Source: Methanosarcinales archaeon (lineage in GTDB: Archaea; Halobacteriota; Methanosarcinia; Methanosarcinales; Methanoperedenaceae). Taken from it: a stretch of DNA of 64,000 bases. The position numbers and the translations under genes are program-made. The notes beneath the pieces are model-generated. The model searched no databases. It saw only the letters and a program-made list of their open reading frames with translations, and had not been told where the DNA came from. The DNA is taken from positions 1-64,000 of the forward strand of contig CAJPFJ010000010.1 in NCBI GenBank assembly GCA_905339155.1, read 5' to 3'. Below, piece after piece: positions 19,185 through 28,526 of the stretch (positions within the stretch are counted from its first letter, which is position 1; each line of letters starts with the position of its first letter).

Positions 19185-21386
19185 TTATTTTCCAAATTTT
19201 TTAAATAAGTAAATCAATATCAATACACCCGCAACCAGGAATACCAGTTCCCAGTGCCTGAACAAATACCAGGTTCTAATCTCTTTATTTATCACGAACG
19301 GGGCGGGCAAAACATCCCCCCACCTGCCTTTTGAATCCTGTGCATGCACAGAAACTATATGGGTACCTTCCTTCAGGTCTGAGGTATCCATATCTGCAAA
19401 TGCTTCCCTTACCTGGCCTTCCGCAAGCTCTTTTCCAAAGGTCAGGTTCCTGCCGCTTCCGCCCTCTCCCACGAGGTCAATAAAATACTCCACGTTCGCG
19501 ATACTGGCATCCCACCCTGCCACAGCCAGGACACTGATGGAAATATTTTCACCTGCATAACTTTTCCGCGGGACAAGAATTATATCTTTGATATATGGAA
19601 CGCCGGTTGATTTCTGGAGTACATGAAGAGCGATCGGAGTATCCCCGCCATGGCAGAGGGTACAATCAGAAGCATCTCTATGTGAGGGATTTGTCAGGTT
19701 TGTAGCTTTAAATGGCTGCTCTCCGCCATTTTTTACATGGCAGTCCTGGCACTTATTCACCCTGGTGCCATTGCTCCAGTTATTCCAGCCGGGCAACTGG
19801 ATAGTTCCTGTCGGGAACTCGCTGTAGTGAAATTTCTCTTTCCCTGTAGCGTTATGACATGAGTCGCACGATAATATTACAGTATCATTTGTTTTTATCC
19901 GGGGCTTTACAAACTCTTTATCAGGTCCTGTCAGGTTATGGAATTCATTTTTTATCTCATTGTGGCATACGCCGCAGGTAAGGGTTTTGTTGATATTTTC
20001 CACAATCAGGCTGCTATAGTGCGAGGCATCATAACCTGAATGGCAGGTTGTGCATGTAACTTTCTGAACGGTCTGTTTTATATGGGTATTATGGCAATCC
20101 GTACACTGGGCACCTCTACTATCCACAACCATTCCAACAGGTCTCTCCCATGCGAGAGTAGGTTTGTGGAACCTGCTCAATCTGTTAGAATCGTGGCAAG
20201 TCTCGCAATTCAATTTCATTCCCAATGCCGTGTGTTCTGTCTGGTTGCCGTGGATGAGTCGCGGGATCTGGACAGCGGGCTTATAGGGAAAGCTCCCTAC
20301 CGCACTGTGGCAGTCAGAGCAAAATATCTGCAATATATTGTTTTCCTGTGAAATGTTATCCTGGTATAGGAGGTTCCTGGTAAGAGTGCGGTTATGGAGC
20401 GTAGTGTTAGCCGCATTATGGCACAATTCGCATGAGAAGCTGGCATTCTGCGCAGTCGTGTTTGCCCGCCCCTGCGGTGCGTCCGGGTAATGTGTGCGAA
20501 TAATGCCCTCAGCCCCGTATTTTTCTACAGCGTCCTCTTTCATATGGCATTTTATGCATGTTCTTTCAGCGGGAATTGTAAGGTTTATATCGTGAAGAGT
20601 TTTGACTTGCCCTGTTCCGTGGCAATCAGCGCACGAACCGTTCTTGACGTGGGAATATACGAGGGATGCGTTCCCCCACTTAGTGGCATTGGCAGCGTTC
20701 CCGTGGCATGAAAGACAATCTGTTGAATTATACGTTATTGTTGTAAGGTAATGCGAAACATTTGGTTTCGTGCTGTTTAACCCGGATTTAATAAGACTAT
20801 TGCCATGGCATCTCTCGCAGTTTATTTTCAGGGTCAGGTTTTCTCCGGCTTTTGTGTGACCGCTCACACCGGGTGCATTATAGGAAGATGAAAATGAATG
20901 GCACGAGGCACATGATCTTGGTGCCATGTATTCTTCAGGATGGGTCGCAGGCATGGTACCGTTGCCATGGCATGCCCAGCACGCCTTGTTGACAGGGTCG
21001 ATTACACCTGTGCTTTCTGTCATATTATTGAGGTTTGCATGAACGCTTTTTTTTAAGGCATCAACATCTATCTGCCTTGCTGCAATTCCACCCAGGCGGT
21101 GACAACCGCTGCATTCGGGGTTGAAACTCCCGTTTGTCAGGGTAGATTCGTGGAAAGTCCCCGGAACTTCACCAATTTTTATATACTGGCCCGGCACAAG
21201 TTCTGAACCAGTATAGTTCCCAACTGTTTCATTCTGCCCAACTACATCAGTCTCATTGGAGATGTGACGTGCATCTTCAATTACGATAATTGCATCCGAA
21301 CCTGTAGCTGCGGATGATACAGTGATAATCAGGACAGCAAGAATTATGAAAAGCACATGTCTTATTGATTCTTTCATACTGTTCAT
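19185..21386 (-). CDS. Multiheme c-type cytochrome with 16 CxxCH motifs
   Basis: A 733-residue exported cytochrome. An N-terminal signal sequence (VLFIILAVLIITVSSA) is followed by 16 CxxCH heme-binding motifs (for example CSGCH, CWACH, CASCH, CERCH through CTLCH). A C-terminal Ig-like domain of about 100 residues and one transmembrane helix (LVFLVAGVLILIYLF) anchor it. Many motifs are spaced with extra His residues that could serve as distal ligands. It likely conducts electrons across the S-layer region from the membrane quinone pool. It overlaps the preceding heme-protein fragment by an ATGA and is followed by ccmF. Confidence 0.93.
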   Translation of the reverse strand: MNSMKESIRHVLFIILAVLIITVSSAATGSDAIIVIEDARHISNETDVVGQNETVGNYTGSELVPGQYIKIGEVPGTFHESTLTNGSFNPECSGCHRLGGIAARQIDVDALKKSVHANLNNMTESTGVIDPVNKACWACHGNGTMPATHPEEYMAPRSCASCHSFSSSYNAPGVSGHTKAGENLTLKINCERCHGNSLIKSGLNSTKPNVSHYLTTITYNSTDCLSCHGNAANATKWGNASLVYSHVKNGSCADCHGTGQVKTLHDINLTIPAERTCIKCHMKEDAVEKYGAEGIIRTHYPDAPQGRANTTAQNASFSCELCHNAANTTLHNRTLTRNLLYQDNISQENNILQIFCSDCHSAVGSFPYKPAVQIPRLIHGNQTEHTALGMKLNCETCHDSNRLSRFHKPTLAWERPVGMVVDSRGAQCTDCHNTHIKQTVQKVTCTTCHSGYDASHYSSLIVENINKTLTCGVCHNEIKNEFHNLTGPDKEFVKPRIKTNDTVILSCDSCHNATGKEKFHYSEFPTGTIQLPGWNNWSNGTRVNKCQDCHVKNGGEQPFKATNLTNPSHRDASDCTLCHGGDTPIALHVLQKSTGVPYIKDIILVPRKSYAGENISISVLAVAGWDASIANVEYFIDLVGEGGSGRNLTFGKELAEGQVREAFADMDTSDLKEGTHIVSVHAQDSKGRWGDVLPAPFVINKEIRTWYLFRHWELVFLVAGVLILIYLFKKFGK

Positions 21387-21753
21387 CCATTTGAAAACAT
21401 GCCTGCTATCTTCAGGCTCAGCATCGTGATCTCGATGCCATTTGATGTCGTATTATATGTGAAATAATCACCTGCCCTGATGACCTCCTCTTTGACAACA
21501 ATACCATCTTTTTCAAGTGCTAGTAGCGCATACACGCGGTCCCTGTTGAAATCCTTTATCCGCAGTTCATATCCACTGCCAAGATCCCACGATTCACCTG
21601 AGTACATCGTTTTTTTATCAGAGGCTGAGAAATCGATGTCCAGTCGGTTTAATGTGATATTTTGCTCTTCGTTCTTGAGTACTAAATACCTGTACCCGTC
21701 CGGCCTGTCGGATCTGTAATCCCTGACATGGCAGGTGTAGCACTGGATGCTGC
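21383..21753 (-). pseudogene. 5'-truncated c-type heme protein
   Basis: The open frame extends from the junction with an IS630 element to 21383 and reads SSIQCYTCHVRDYRSDRPDG at its start, so it contains a CxxCH heme motif, then a beta-rich domain (S-layer-like). The N-terminal part is missing: on the far side of the element the reading frame hits a stop. It ends in an ATGA overlap with the 16-heme cytochrome gene, so it was probably the first gene of the cytochrome operon. Any start at an internal Met would lose the heme site. Confidence 0.65.
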
Positions 21754-21755
21754 TA

Positions 21756-22969
21756 GTGTCAAGTCAACTCTCAAGAGTCGGATAGAGTCGAGATAACTTT
21801 ATCCTGGCATTTTCTGTGGTGAATTGCCAATTAACTTTCGCATTCTTGTTGTTTCTATTTTTCTCCCATGCCAATACTTCCTTTTTAACAAACTCAATGT
21901 TATCCATTCTTCGATCTAAACACTGTCCAGTAAGCACATTTAGCTCAATTTCCGCCATATTTAACCAGCTCCCATGCTTCGGAGTATATACAAATTCAAA
22001 TCTATCGCATAATGCTTTTGCCTTTTCTGGTTCGAAAGTTTCATAAAATGATCCGATTTCATGTGTATTCAGATTATCCATAACAATTGTAATTTTTTCA
22101 GCTAATTCGTATTTGCGTGCAATTTCCTCCATAAAAATAGCCCAGTCCTGCTTGGTTTTTCTTTCAGTAACCTTTACCATGCGGTTTCCTGCTAAAGGTT
22201 CAGAAGCAATAAAAACATTACACATACCACAACGCTTGTATTCATAATCATGCTTTTCCGGTTGCCCGGGCGAAGCAGGAATAGGAATTCTTGTTTCAGC
22301 GATCAACTGTTTTGGAGATTCATCCATGCACACAACAGGATTTTTTGGATCGATTGGACGCTTATAAACTTCCAGGACCTTTTCCATATTTGCAACAAAG
22401 CTTCCGTTATGCTCAGGTGGAATTACCCAACCTTCTTTTTTCCATGGTTTAATTTCGTTTTTTTTAGTACTCCGCGTACTGATTCATGTGAGATGCTATC
22501 GATATAACCAAGCTCAACTGATTTATCTGCCAACAATCGCAGAGACCATCTCGCATAACCTTCTGGCGGTTCGCTGCAACTCATTGCAATCAGATGGGCT
22601 TCAACATCCCCATCAATCTTTTTTTCATAAATATGGTTTCCTTTTTTCTTGGTGAGAGCTACTTCAATTCCTTCATTTACAAACCGTTTCTTCACACGGT
22701 CAATTTTTCTCATGCTTGTGCCAAGCACACGAGCTATTTCCTCATTGGTTGAACGCTCAATTTGATGCTCCCCTTCATCACACCTAAGTAAAATCTGAGC
22801 GTTGAGTATTTTTTGTGATTTATGTGTTCCCTTGCAAGTAATGTCTTTTAAGGCATCGCGTTCTTCTTTGGAAAGTGTTACAACATATTTCTTCATAATC
22901 CATCCTCTCAGATATATTATGAAGGACATACAATATATAGATTACGACATTACGTTATTGACTTGACAC
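21756..22969. mobile_element. IS630-type element, frameshifted transposase (1.2 kb)
   Basis: Perfect inverted repeats GTGTCAAGTCAA at both ends, flanked by TA on each side, define a 1214-bp element. Its two overlapping open frames on the minus strand form one transposase through a -1 shift. The ends differ from the other IS630 element at 7597, so it is a separate type. Confidence 0.9.
21764..22896 (-). CDS. IS630-type transposase made by -1 frameshifting
   Basis: The first frame (start 22896, GAGAGG site) encodes the helix-turn-helix half, with STNEEIARVLGTSMRKIDRV, and terminates at 22423. The second frame gives the DDE catalytic half, with VVCMDESPKQL, ITIVMDNLNTH and LNMAEIELNVL. The frames join at a run of eight A followed by C on the coding strand (around 22457-22464). 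There a -1 slip converts the reading from LKKTKLNH into KNEIKPWKKEGWVIPPEHN. An A-rich slippery run like this is the usual site of programmed frameshifting in such elements. Confidence 0.85.
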
Positions 22970-23263
22970 TAGCCTATCAATACAAAAAGTACAGATAAAA
23001 TTGAAACAGTTAAGAAGATTGAAGATTTCTATAAGGTTATTGATATCAACATAACTTTGTCCGAGCATCCAGGCGCGGGTCATAACTGAGGCTGGGCGCG
23101 GTGTTGCCTGGATTAGGGATTTCAGGGTAAAATATCATAGTGCATATACAGAATGACATCCTAACGATCGAGTGTAGCCCGCAGGAAAAGAGGAATATTT
23201 CGATGCTGAATTCTAAGGTCGATACAAAACTAAATAGAGATAAGAGGACAAGAGGATAAAATA
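22970..23263 (+). other. Gene fragments between IS630 element and zinc-binding protein
   Basis: A short open frame (NTKSTDKIETVKKIEDFYKV) directly follows the element end and stops near 23087. A second fragment at about 23143-23259 reads HIQNDILTIE then RNISMLNSK and is a decayed copy of part of the protein encoded at 28527-28886. No intact gene is seen. Confidence 0.5.
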
Positions 23264-23656
23264 ATGACCCAAATCGAAGTTCCTTCAGAAACAATTGTTG
23301 TTGAAATGGGAGAAGATGGGTTGAACATACTGGAAACATTCATGCAGATGTCAGGCATGGATGACAGTGCCCCGGTACAATGCGATATATGCTCAAAACC
23401 GCTCGGAAAAATGAAGGACGTGAAACACATAGAGTCTCCTGAATCAATTACAATTGCGGAAAGGAATGGTTTCAAGCCTGAACAAATGCTGAAAGCCACT
23501 GAGAATATGCTCAAAGAGGAGGGTGAAGAAAATCATGATGAACTCATGGAAATAGTACTTGACTCGTGGAAATCCATCGTTGATAAGAGCGAAACCCCTT
23601 GGGTGTTATGTGATGAATGCTATGAGAGTATCAAGAACTTCAAATCAAAAAGATGA
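23264..23656 (+). CDS. Hypothetical protein with split zinc ribbon
   Basis: A 130-residue protein. Two CxxC motifs, CDIC near residue 42 and CDEC near residue 119, are separated by a mostly helical charged region, so the ends could come together as one zinc site. An N-terminal segment (SETIVVEMGEDGLNILETFMQ) looks helical. I do not recognise the family. The start ATG lies after AGAGGATAAA. It stands alone after a region of gene fragments. Confidence 0.6.
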   Translation: MTQIEVPSETIVVEMGEDGLNILETFMQMSGMDDSAPVQCDICSKPLGKMKDVKHIESPESITIAERNGFKPEQMLKATENMLKEEGEENHDELMEIVLDSWKSIVDKSETPWVLCDECYESIKNFKSKR

Positions 23657-23898
23657 TTCTTAAAATTCGATCCTAAACCCCCTATCCCACAAGCATATAG
23701 GAAATAATGAATGGAAGACACAATATGAATCCAATTATCCGTTTGTAGATGCTATTCATGTTCGTTGATAGTTATAGCTTATCAGCTAAAAGATATTACC
23801 TATGCACCCGCTCAAAAGAGTATAATGATATATAGAATTTTTCAACTTTACGGTTTGGAGTGGTCGTGATGGAAAGTTATTTTTGATTGAATAACTAA

Positions 23899-24687
23899 TC
23901 AGCGTTTTATGAGCTTTGCTGGAAATGATTTTCCAGTAGAAGGTACTGTAATCAGTCCTGTTTCAGGATTGTAAAACATTTCTGAAGTCGCCCCAAATTC
24001 TTGTGTTACGGGGTCTATATCACAGCCGCATTCATACGCTTCAGCAAGGTCTATTTGGACTGTTCCAAATTCATAAGTCATAATGATATCACATTTAGAA
24101 AATTTTATATTAGTAACCGATGACCTTTTGGATAATATTTTTAAATCTTCTTCTGAAATTCTCTCACCAATATATTTGAATATACATTTCTTAACAGAAA
24201 GATAAGCATCAAATTGTATTGTAAACTCGCTACCGACCTCTAAATTTTCTGGTAAATCAATAATTGGTTTTATACCTTTGATTAAAGCTGAATTCAGAGC
24301 TTTCTCATACTCTCCTTTACATATTTCATCAATCAATCCACCTTGATGAGTCCAAGTATGTCTAATTTGCCAAAGTAGAAAGATTGTTAATTCACATGGG
24401 TCTGTAAAGTCATAATTATTTGTTTGTCCGGCAGTAGATTTTCTTCTACTGTATTCTCTTACGAAGGTGTCGAAAGCATTGAATAATCTTTCCAAAGACA
24501 TTGAATAATCATTAGTTCCGCTTCTACGAACTATATCGTCCCTATTTTCTGCTTTAGCTACACCATCCATTGAGACACAAGTTTTAGATAAATTCTTGGG
24601 GAAGTTAAGTGTCGCAGTTATAGGTAACTTGCCCAATTCTTGAACAATTTCATGAGGGTTTTTAAAAAATTTATTTTTCTTTGACAA
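23899..24687 (-). CDS. HEPN-like protein (candidate RNase toxin/effector)
   Basis: A 262-residue protein with no signal or membrane segment. Around residues 108-120 it has LLWQIRHTWTHQGGLIDEI. The R-x4-H element followed by QGG matches the catalytic signature of HEPN-fold ribonucleases (the common form is RNxxxHxGG). The C-terminal part (residues about 160-262) is beta-rich and unrecognised. It begins 18 bases after the HNH-like gene on the same strand, so the two look like one operon. Assignment to HEPN rests on this motif and the helical surroundings only. Confidence 0.5.
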   Translation of the reverse strand: MSKKNKFFKNPHEIVQELGKLPITATLNFPKNLSKTCVSMDGVAKAENRDDIVRRSGTNDYSMSLERLFNAFDTFVREYSRRKSTAGQTNNYDFTDPCELTIFLLWQIRHTWTHQGGLIDEICKGEYEKALNSALIKGIKPIIDLPENLEVGSEFTIQFDAYLSVKKCIFKYIGERISEEDLKILSKRSSVTNIKFSKCDIIMTYEFGTVQIDLAEAYECGCDIDPVTQEFGATSEMFYNPETGLITVPSTGKSFPAKLIKR

Positions 24688-24705
24688 AATAGATCGACCA
24701 CCGTT

Positions 24706-25170
24706 TCATGAGCCATCAAATATCTGTTTTAATGTCTTTTCAAGCTCTTTAGAACTTTCTTCGCTCTCGTTTTTGAAATGCTCCCCAAGAGCAATTACAA
24801 CTTTTTCAAATTTATCAAAAGGAATATCACTTTTCATTTTATTAATAATATTTAGAGAAACAACAAGCTCTTTACTCCCTGAATCTTTATGATCCAATGT
24901 CAAAATAAAAGCGTCTTTGGATGTTCCAAGAGTTTCATTTTTACTATTAAATTTACTGACTATCCCAGTATATTCACATTTAAAATGGCTTTCATTGTTA
25001 TCTGTGCCTTTATGTGAGTATGCATGGATCAAAGCATCTCTTAATTTGTCCATTGGATATTTTGTCTTATTTTGATACTTTTTAACAACTTTATTACATG
25101 CACTACAAGATTGAGTAGCCAGACAATGTTCTTCTTCACAAATATCGCATTTTACCATTTTATTTCTCAT
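24706..25170 (-). CDS. HNH-like endonuclease with N-terminal zinc finger
   Basis: A 154-residue protein. The N-terminus has CDICEEEHC and CSACNK, a likely zinc-binding knuckle. The central part reads FKCEYTGIVS, then FILTLDHKDSGS and SLNIINKMKSDI, the order expected for an HNH/beta-beta-alpha-Me nuclease (Cys/Tyr start, DH catalytic pair, then Asn and KxD). It is the first gene of a pair with the HEPN-like protein and lies in a toxin-antitoxin-rich region. A DNA- or RNA-cutting role is inferred from the motif. Confidence 0.55.
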   Translation of the reverse strand: MRNKMVKCDICEEEHCLATQSCSACNKVVKKYQNKTKYPMDKLRDALIHAYSHKGTDNNESHFKCEYTGIVSKFNSKNETLGTSKDAFILTLDHKDSGSKELVVSLNIINKMKSDIPFDKFEKVVIALGEHFKNESEESSKELEKTLKQIFDGS

Positions 25171-25262
25171 CTTTTATACACATACTTCAAGCAAATACCT
25201 TCTTATCGAAAGATTAATATAATAACAATATATCTTGTGGCAAAATATAATAAGGGATCATT

Positions 25263-25640
25263 ATGAAGAAACTTGATATCAACCAGCTTGATGACAGCGA
25301 TGAAGAATTAGCGGAAATACTCATTTCCTCAGACCTGAGCAGACCAGTTGCAAGAACCCTGGCATATCTTCAAAAAGTGGATACAGCTACATCTATTGAC
25401 CTTGAAAGGGGAACAGGATTACGCCAGCCTGAAGTCAGCATAGCAATGAGGCAGTTAAATCCGTTTGATTGGATCGACGAGAATGAAGAAAAGAAGCCAG
25501 GCAAAGGAAGACCGAATAAGGTATATTCGCTTAAAGTTGGATTTAAGGATATAATCGCGCACATTGAAAAAGAGCAGAAAAAAGCAATTGACGATGGAAC
25601 GGCATCGATCAAGCGGCTGAAGGAATTGGTACGTGATTAA
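25263..25640 (+). CDS. Winged-helix transcriptional regulator (COG4738-like)
   Basis: A 125-residue DNA-binding protein. The winged helix-turn-helix spans residues about 25-90 (TLAYLQKVDTATSIDLERGTG then QPEVSIAMRQL), with a GRPNKVYSL wing, followed by a helical tail probably used for dimerisation. It matches the archaeal predicted regulators grouped as COG4738. It is divergent from the HNH/HEPN-like pair (92 bases apart) and could regulate it. TATA-like AT-rich DNA fills the gap. Convergent with the zinc-ribbon gene that follows. Confidence 0.8.
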   Translation: MKKLDINQLDDSDEELAEILISSDLSRPVARTLAYLQKVDTATSIDLERGTGLRQPEVSIAMRQLNPFDWIDENEEKKPGKGRPNKVYSLKVGFKDIIAHIEKEQKKAIDDGTASIKRLKELVRD

Positions 25641-25643
25641 GGC

Positions 25644-25865
25644 TTATAACTGGATCATCTCTGCAACCCTATTCCCGCAGAAAACACACTGGAGAAGCTT
25701 TGCATTTCCCACTGTGAAATACTGCATCATGTGACCGCATTTTTTACAGAATGCTGTATCGCCTTTCAGTTTCAAGGCATCGATCGCCTGTCTGATCGAA
25801 CGTAATTGCGTATCCTGTTCTCTATCAAGATACACCATGTCTTCATCCGTGAATGTTATCGCCAT
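25644..25865 (-). CDS. Small zinc-ribbon protein (paralogue A)
   Basis: A 73-residue protein with an N-terminal helical part and a C-terminal zinc ribbon (CKKCGH ... CVFCGN). It is about three-quarters identical to the protein encoded at 31654-31875, and the last 40 residues are almost the same. Nucleic-acid or protein binding is likely for such ribbons. It follows the AbiEii-like gene by six bases, so it may be translated from the same transcript as the AbiE pair. Confidence 0.75.
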   Translation of the reverse strand: MAITFTDEDMVYLDREQDTQLRSIRQAIDALKLKGDTAFCKKCGHMMQYFTVGNAKLLQCVFCGNRVAEMIQL

Positions 25866-25871
25866 ATTATT

Positions 25872-26633
25872 TTATACCCCTGTCATCAATCCATCAACCA
25901 CTCTCTTCGCCGCAACCTCGTATGGAATGACCACGCCAAGCAGCGGCATAAGGTCTTTGCTCCAGCCCTTCTCAAGCTGCGCTATACGCTCACTCATTTC
26001 CTCGCTGGAATAACTCTTATCATAAAGAGCAAGCTTACTGTTTATTAACTCAATATCGGGTTTTACCCCTCTTTCCAGCAGGAACCACAGGTCATAGAGA
26101 TCTCTTGCCATGCCTCTCACCAGCAGTGCCCTCACCTTTTCAGCAAATAAATGGTCAAGACTTGCCGCACTCATAACAAACGTCTTCACATCATCGTACT
26201 CTGTACGCACCATTACTCTTTCTTCAGATACATTCTCCCCTCTCAAACTAACATCAATTCTTACCATACCTTTGGTAATATCCCTTCCTTCGTATAGCGG
26301 CCCCATATAACTCAGGGCAAAGCCAAATCCTGACCTTGACATCCTCTTGTTCCTGATCTGTGCCCTGATGCCGAAATACTCAAGCTCTTTTACTGCAGTT
26401 TCCAGCGTATTGTAAGCCTCATCTTCGCCAAGATTTGAGTTAAAGTCCAGGTCCTCAGAATACCTCGGTGAACTGTAAGCAATTCGAAGGCATGTGCCGC
26501 CCTTGAATACAAAACCGATCGTCTTCGAATACAGAAGGCTAAGGAACACTGCCTGTACGTAGTCCCTCTCCTGGGTAAATAGCGACACCCTGTTCTTCAG
26601 GGCAATCTTTTCAATTTGCTTCCTCGTCAGCAT
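25872..26633 (-). CDS. AbiEii/AbiGii-family nucleotidyltransferase toxin
   Basis: A toxin of type IV toxin-antitoxin systems; relatives transfer nucleotides to tRNA or other acceptors and cause abortive infection. The nucleotidyltransferase core is seen as FVFKGGTCLRIAY then RYSEDLDFN (GG(T/S) and DxD motifs), with YDLWFLLERG further on. I place the start at 26633 (MLTRKQIEK) because GGAGGGAG lies nine bases upstream, inside the end of the antitoxin gene. An upstream in-frame Met at 26654 is also possible. Protein length about 253 residues. Confidence 0.85.
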   Translation of the reverse strand: MLTRKQIEKIALKNRVSLFTQERDYVQAVFLSLLYSKTIGFVFKGGTCLRIAYSSPRYSEDLDFNSNLGEDEAYNTLETAVKELEYFGIRAQIRNKRMSRSGFGFALSYMGPLYEGRDITKGMVRIDVSLRGENVSEERVMVRTEYDDVKTFVMSAASLDHLFAEKVRALLVRGMARDLYDLWFLLERGVKPDIELINSKLALYDKSYSSEEMSERIAQLEKGWSKDLMPLLGVVIPYEVAAKRVVDGLMTGV

Positions 26634-26634
26634 G

Positions 26635-27420
26635 CTAGGTCTCCCTCCATCCAAAGATCTCTTCTTCGTTCATATTTACATTAATATACCACTTCTTATC
26701 CCAGACCGTGCTCTTTTTTCTTGCCGGATCAAGCTTGACATACTCATTCGACGAACATTCCAGTAACACTCCGGCATCAGCGCCGAATCTCTCAAGCAGG
26801 TATCCTAATCTTGAGCAAAGGCTCCTGTTCTTCATGTCTGATGCATACTCAAATAGTCTCTCAGGATCAACTTTATCTTTTGCATTATAAACCGCCTTTA
26901 TCACCTCTGCCATTCCACCTGCATTCTCAGGGAGGTAAAGACTGTCAATGATTGCCTTTTCCTCTTCTGCGATCAGGAAATCAAGGTCTCCTATTCTCTC
27001 TTTCCTGTATCCGAAAAACTTCTCCGGATTTATCAGCACATATTTGAACCTGGAATTGTTGAACTCTACCTCTTTCTTTTTCCTGGTAGATGCAAGAAAA
27101 ACCATGATCGGAACCTGTTCTGTAAAGCCGTAGAAATTCAGGGCGCTCCAGAAACTCACATATGAAGGATATACAATCCTTGACGCTATAAAAAATGGAT
27201 TGGAAAGAACGTGGTCTGGTTCAAAACCAAGCAAGAGATACTTTCCCCTTTCAACTGATTTTATGAACCCCCTGTCCTTGAGCCTTGCAACAATAGTATA
27301 TGCTTTTTCAACAGGGACATTTAATAAACCCGCAAGCTCACTCACTGTGAAATAGTAGTATTCCTGCTCAAATAACGATTTTATGATGTAATTTGTGGAA
27401 AGTTTTAAATTATTTTCCAT
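26635..27420 (-). CDS. AbiEi-type antitoxin / transcriptional regulator
   Basis: Antitoxin partner of the AbiEii-like gene. The N-terminal winged helix (YYYFTVSELAGLLNVPVEKAYTIV) and the following AbiEi domain (SYVSFWSALNFYGFTEQVP, then FGYRKERIGDLDFLIAEEEKAIIDSLY) match the family, which binds palindromic operators and represses its own operon. I prefer the start at 27420 (MENNLKLSTNYII); a longer frame from 27492 is open but has atypical composition. Its stop directly precedes the toxin start, a typical AbiE arrangement. Confidence 0.85.
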   Translation of the reverse strand: MENNLKLSTNYIIKSLFEQEYYYFTVSELAGLLNVPVEKAYTIVARLKDRGFIKSVERGKYLLLGFEPDHVLSNPFFIASRIVYPSYVSFWSALNFYGFTEQVPIMVFLASTRKKKEVEFNNSRFKYVLINPEKFFGYRKERIGDLDFLIAEEEKAIIDSLYLPENAGGMAEVIKAVYNAKDKVDPERLFEYASDMKNRSLCSRLGYLLERFGADAGVLLECSSNEYVKLDPARKKSTVWDKKWYINVNMNEEEIFGWRET

Positions 27421-27492
27421 ATAATCATTTACACAATTTACATAGATAAAAAGTTTACCTATAATTCCCGGAATCGATAAGCCAATTTTCAA

Positions 27493-28347
27493 AAAAAATT
27501 TTGGCGACGATCCAACTATAACCCCGAAGTCGTTTTCCTAAAGTTTCTGACCACCAAAAAACAATAAGATCCAACACATTCAGCTTACAGTAACCCGCAG
27601 GCAAAAAAATAACAACTACTCCGGCTCTTCATTACCCAGGAACTCATTCCAGCACTTATCAGAGCAGATACCGGTTATCAACTGTTCGCGTTCCCACGGT
27701 TTGGAGTTCGGGAACTGTTCCTGGATATTATAGCTAAGCAAACGGTTATCACCGCATTCTTTACAAGCCTTCTCATTGTGCTCATGTTGATATTTCCGAA
27801 CTATCGATACTTCTATAATTCGCCCCGGATAATTTTATTTAAAACAAATATCCGATTCATCCACCCGCCAGCAGGCGGCGCACGATCATTCCCTGATCGG
27901 GCTTTAGCCCCATTTATCCGCCGTCAGGCGCGCCGTTCCCTGAAAGAGGATATCGATAAAAAAGAATTATTGTTTTGGAATTCTATGTAGCCATTTAATC
28001 TAATGCTGCTTTTGGAGCTAATTTAGGTCTTATCTTGGAAAAATGCTATTTAAGCATATACCAATTATTGAATGCGTAGAGGATACATGACGCTTTACAA
28101 GATTCACTTCCTATCCGATCCACAATTTATCCATGAACTCTTGAAATCCTCTACTTTTTCTATTCATTTATTCATCTATTGATATTCACGCTCTGCCATG
28201 ATTCCAGTACTAAAAAAAGTTGTTACCAGTTTTTACCAGGACACAATAATCAACTCAAGCATAAATTATGAATAGTTGTATCCTGGTCTTTTAAGTAAAA
28301 AGAAAATGGAGCACTCAAATAACGATTTTATGATGTAATTGAGGGCT
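27493..28347. other. Long intergenic region with gene fragments and hairpins
   Basis: No intact gene is supported. On the minus strand, 27616-27801 could encode about 60 residues with two Cys pairs (CKEC ... CSDKC), but no start codon is visible. A dense hairpin stretch lies at 27865-27930. Near 28318-28344 about 27 bases repeat the 5' part of the AbiEi gene (27368-27394). A minus-strand frame of 61 codons at 28348-28533 looks non-coding or a remnant. Confidence 0.5.
27865..27930. repeat. Four consecutive GC-rich hairpins
   Basis: Four short perfect stems follow each other in 66 bases: CCGCC/GGCGG (loop AGCA), CGATCA/TGATCG (five-base loop), GGGC/GCCC (loop TTTA), CGCC/GGCG (loop GTCA). The second and third overlap by one base, so they cannot form fully at the same time. 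The stretch is far more GC-rich than its surroundings. Confidence 0.55.
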
Positions 28348-28526
28348 TCAACTTAAGGCTCCTTTTGAATCTTTCATCCAGTTCCTAAATCCTGCAAATG
28401 ATCCTATCCACCGTTCCATACTTTCTCCACTAAATATATTTTTAAATATTAATGCTTTGTTACTTGTTACCATGATTATTACTTCAGATAGATCGATGAT
28501 CAAGACTTCAAAATAAAAGAGACAGC

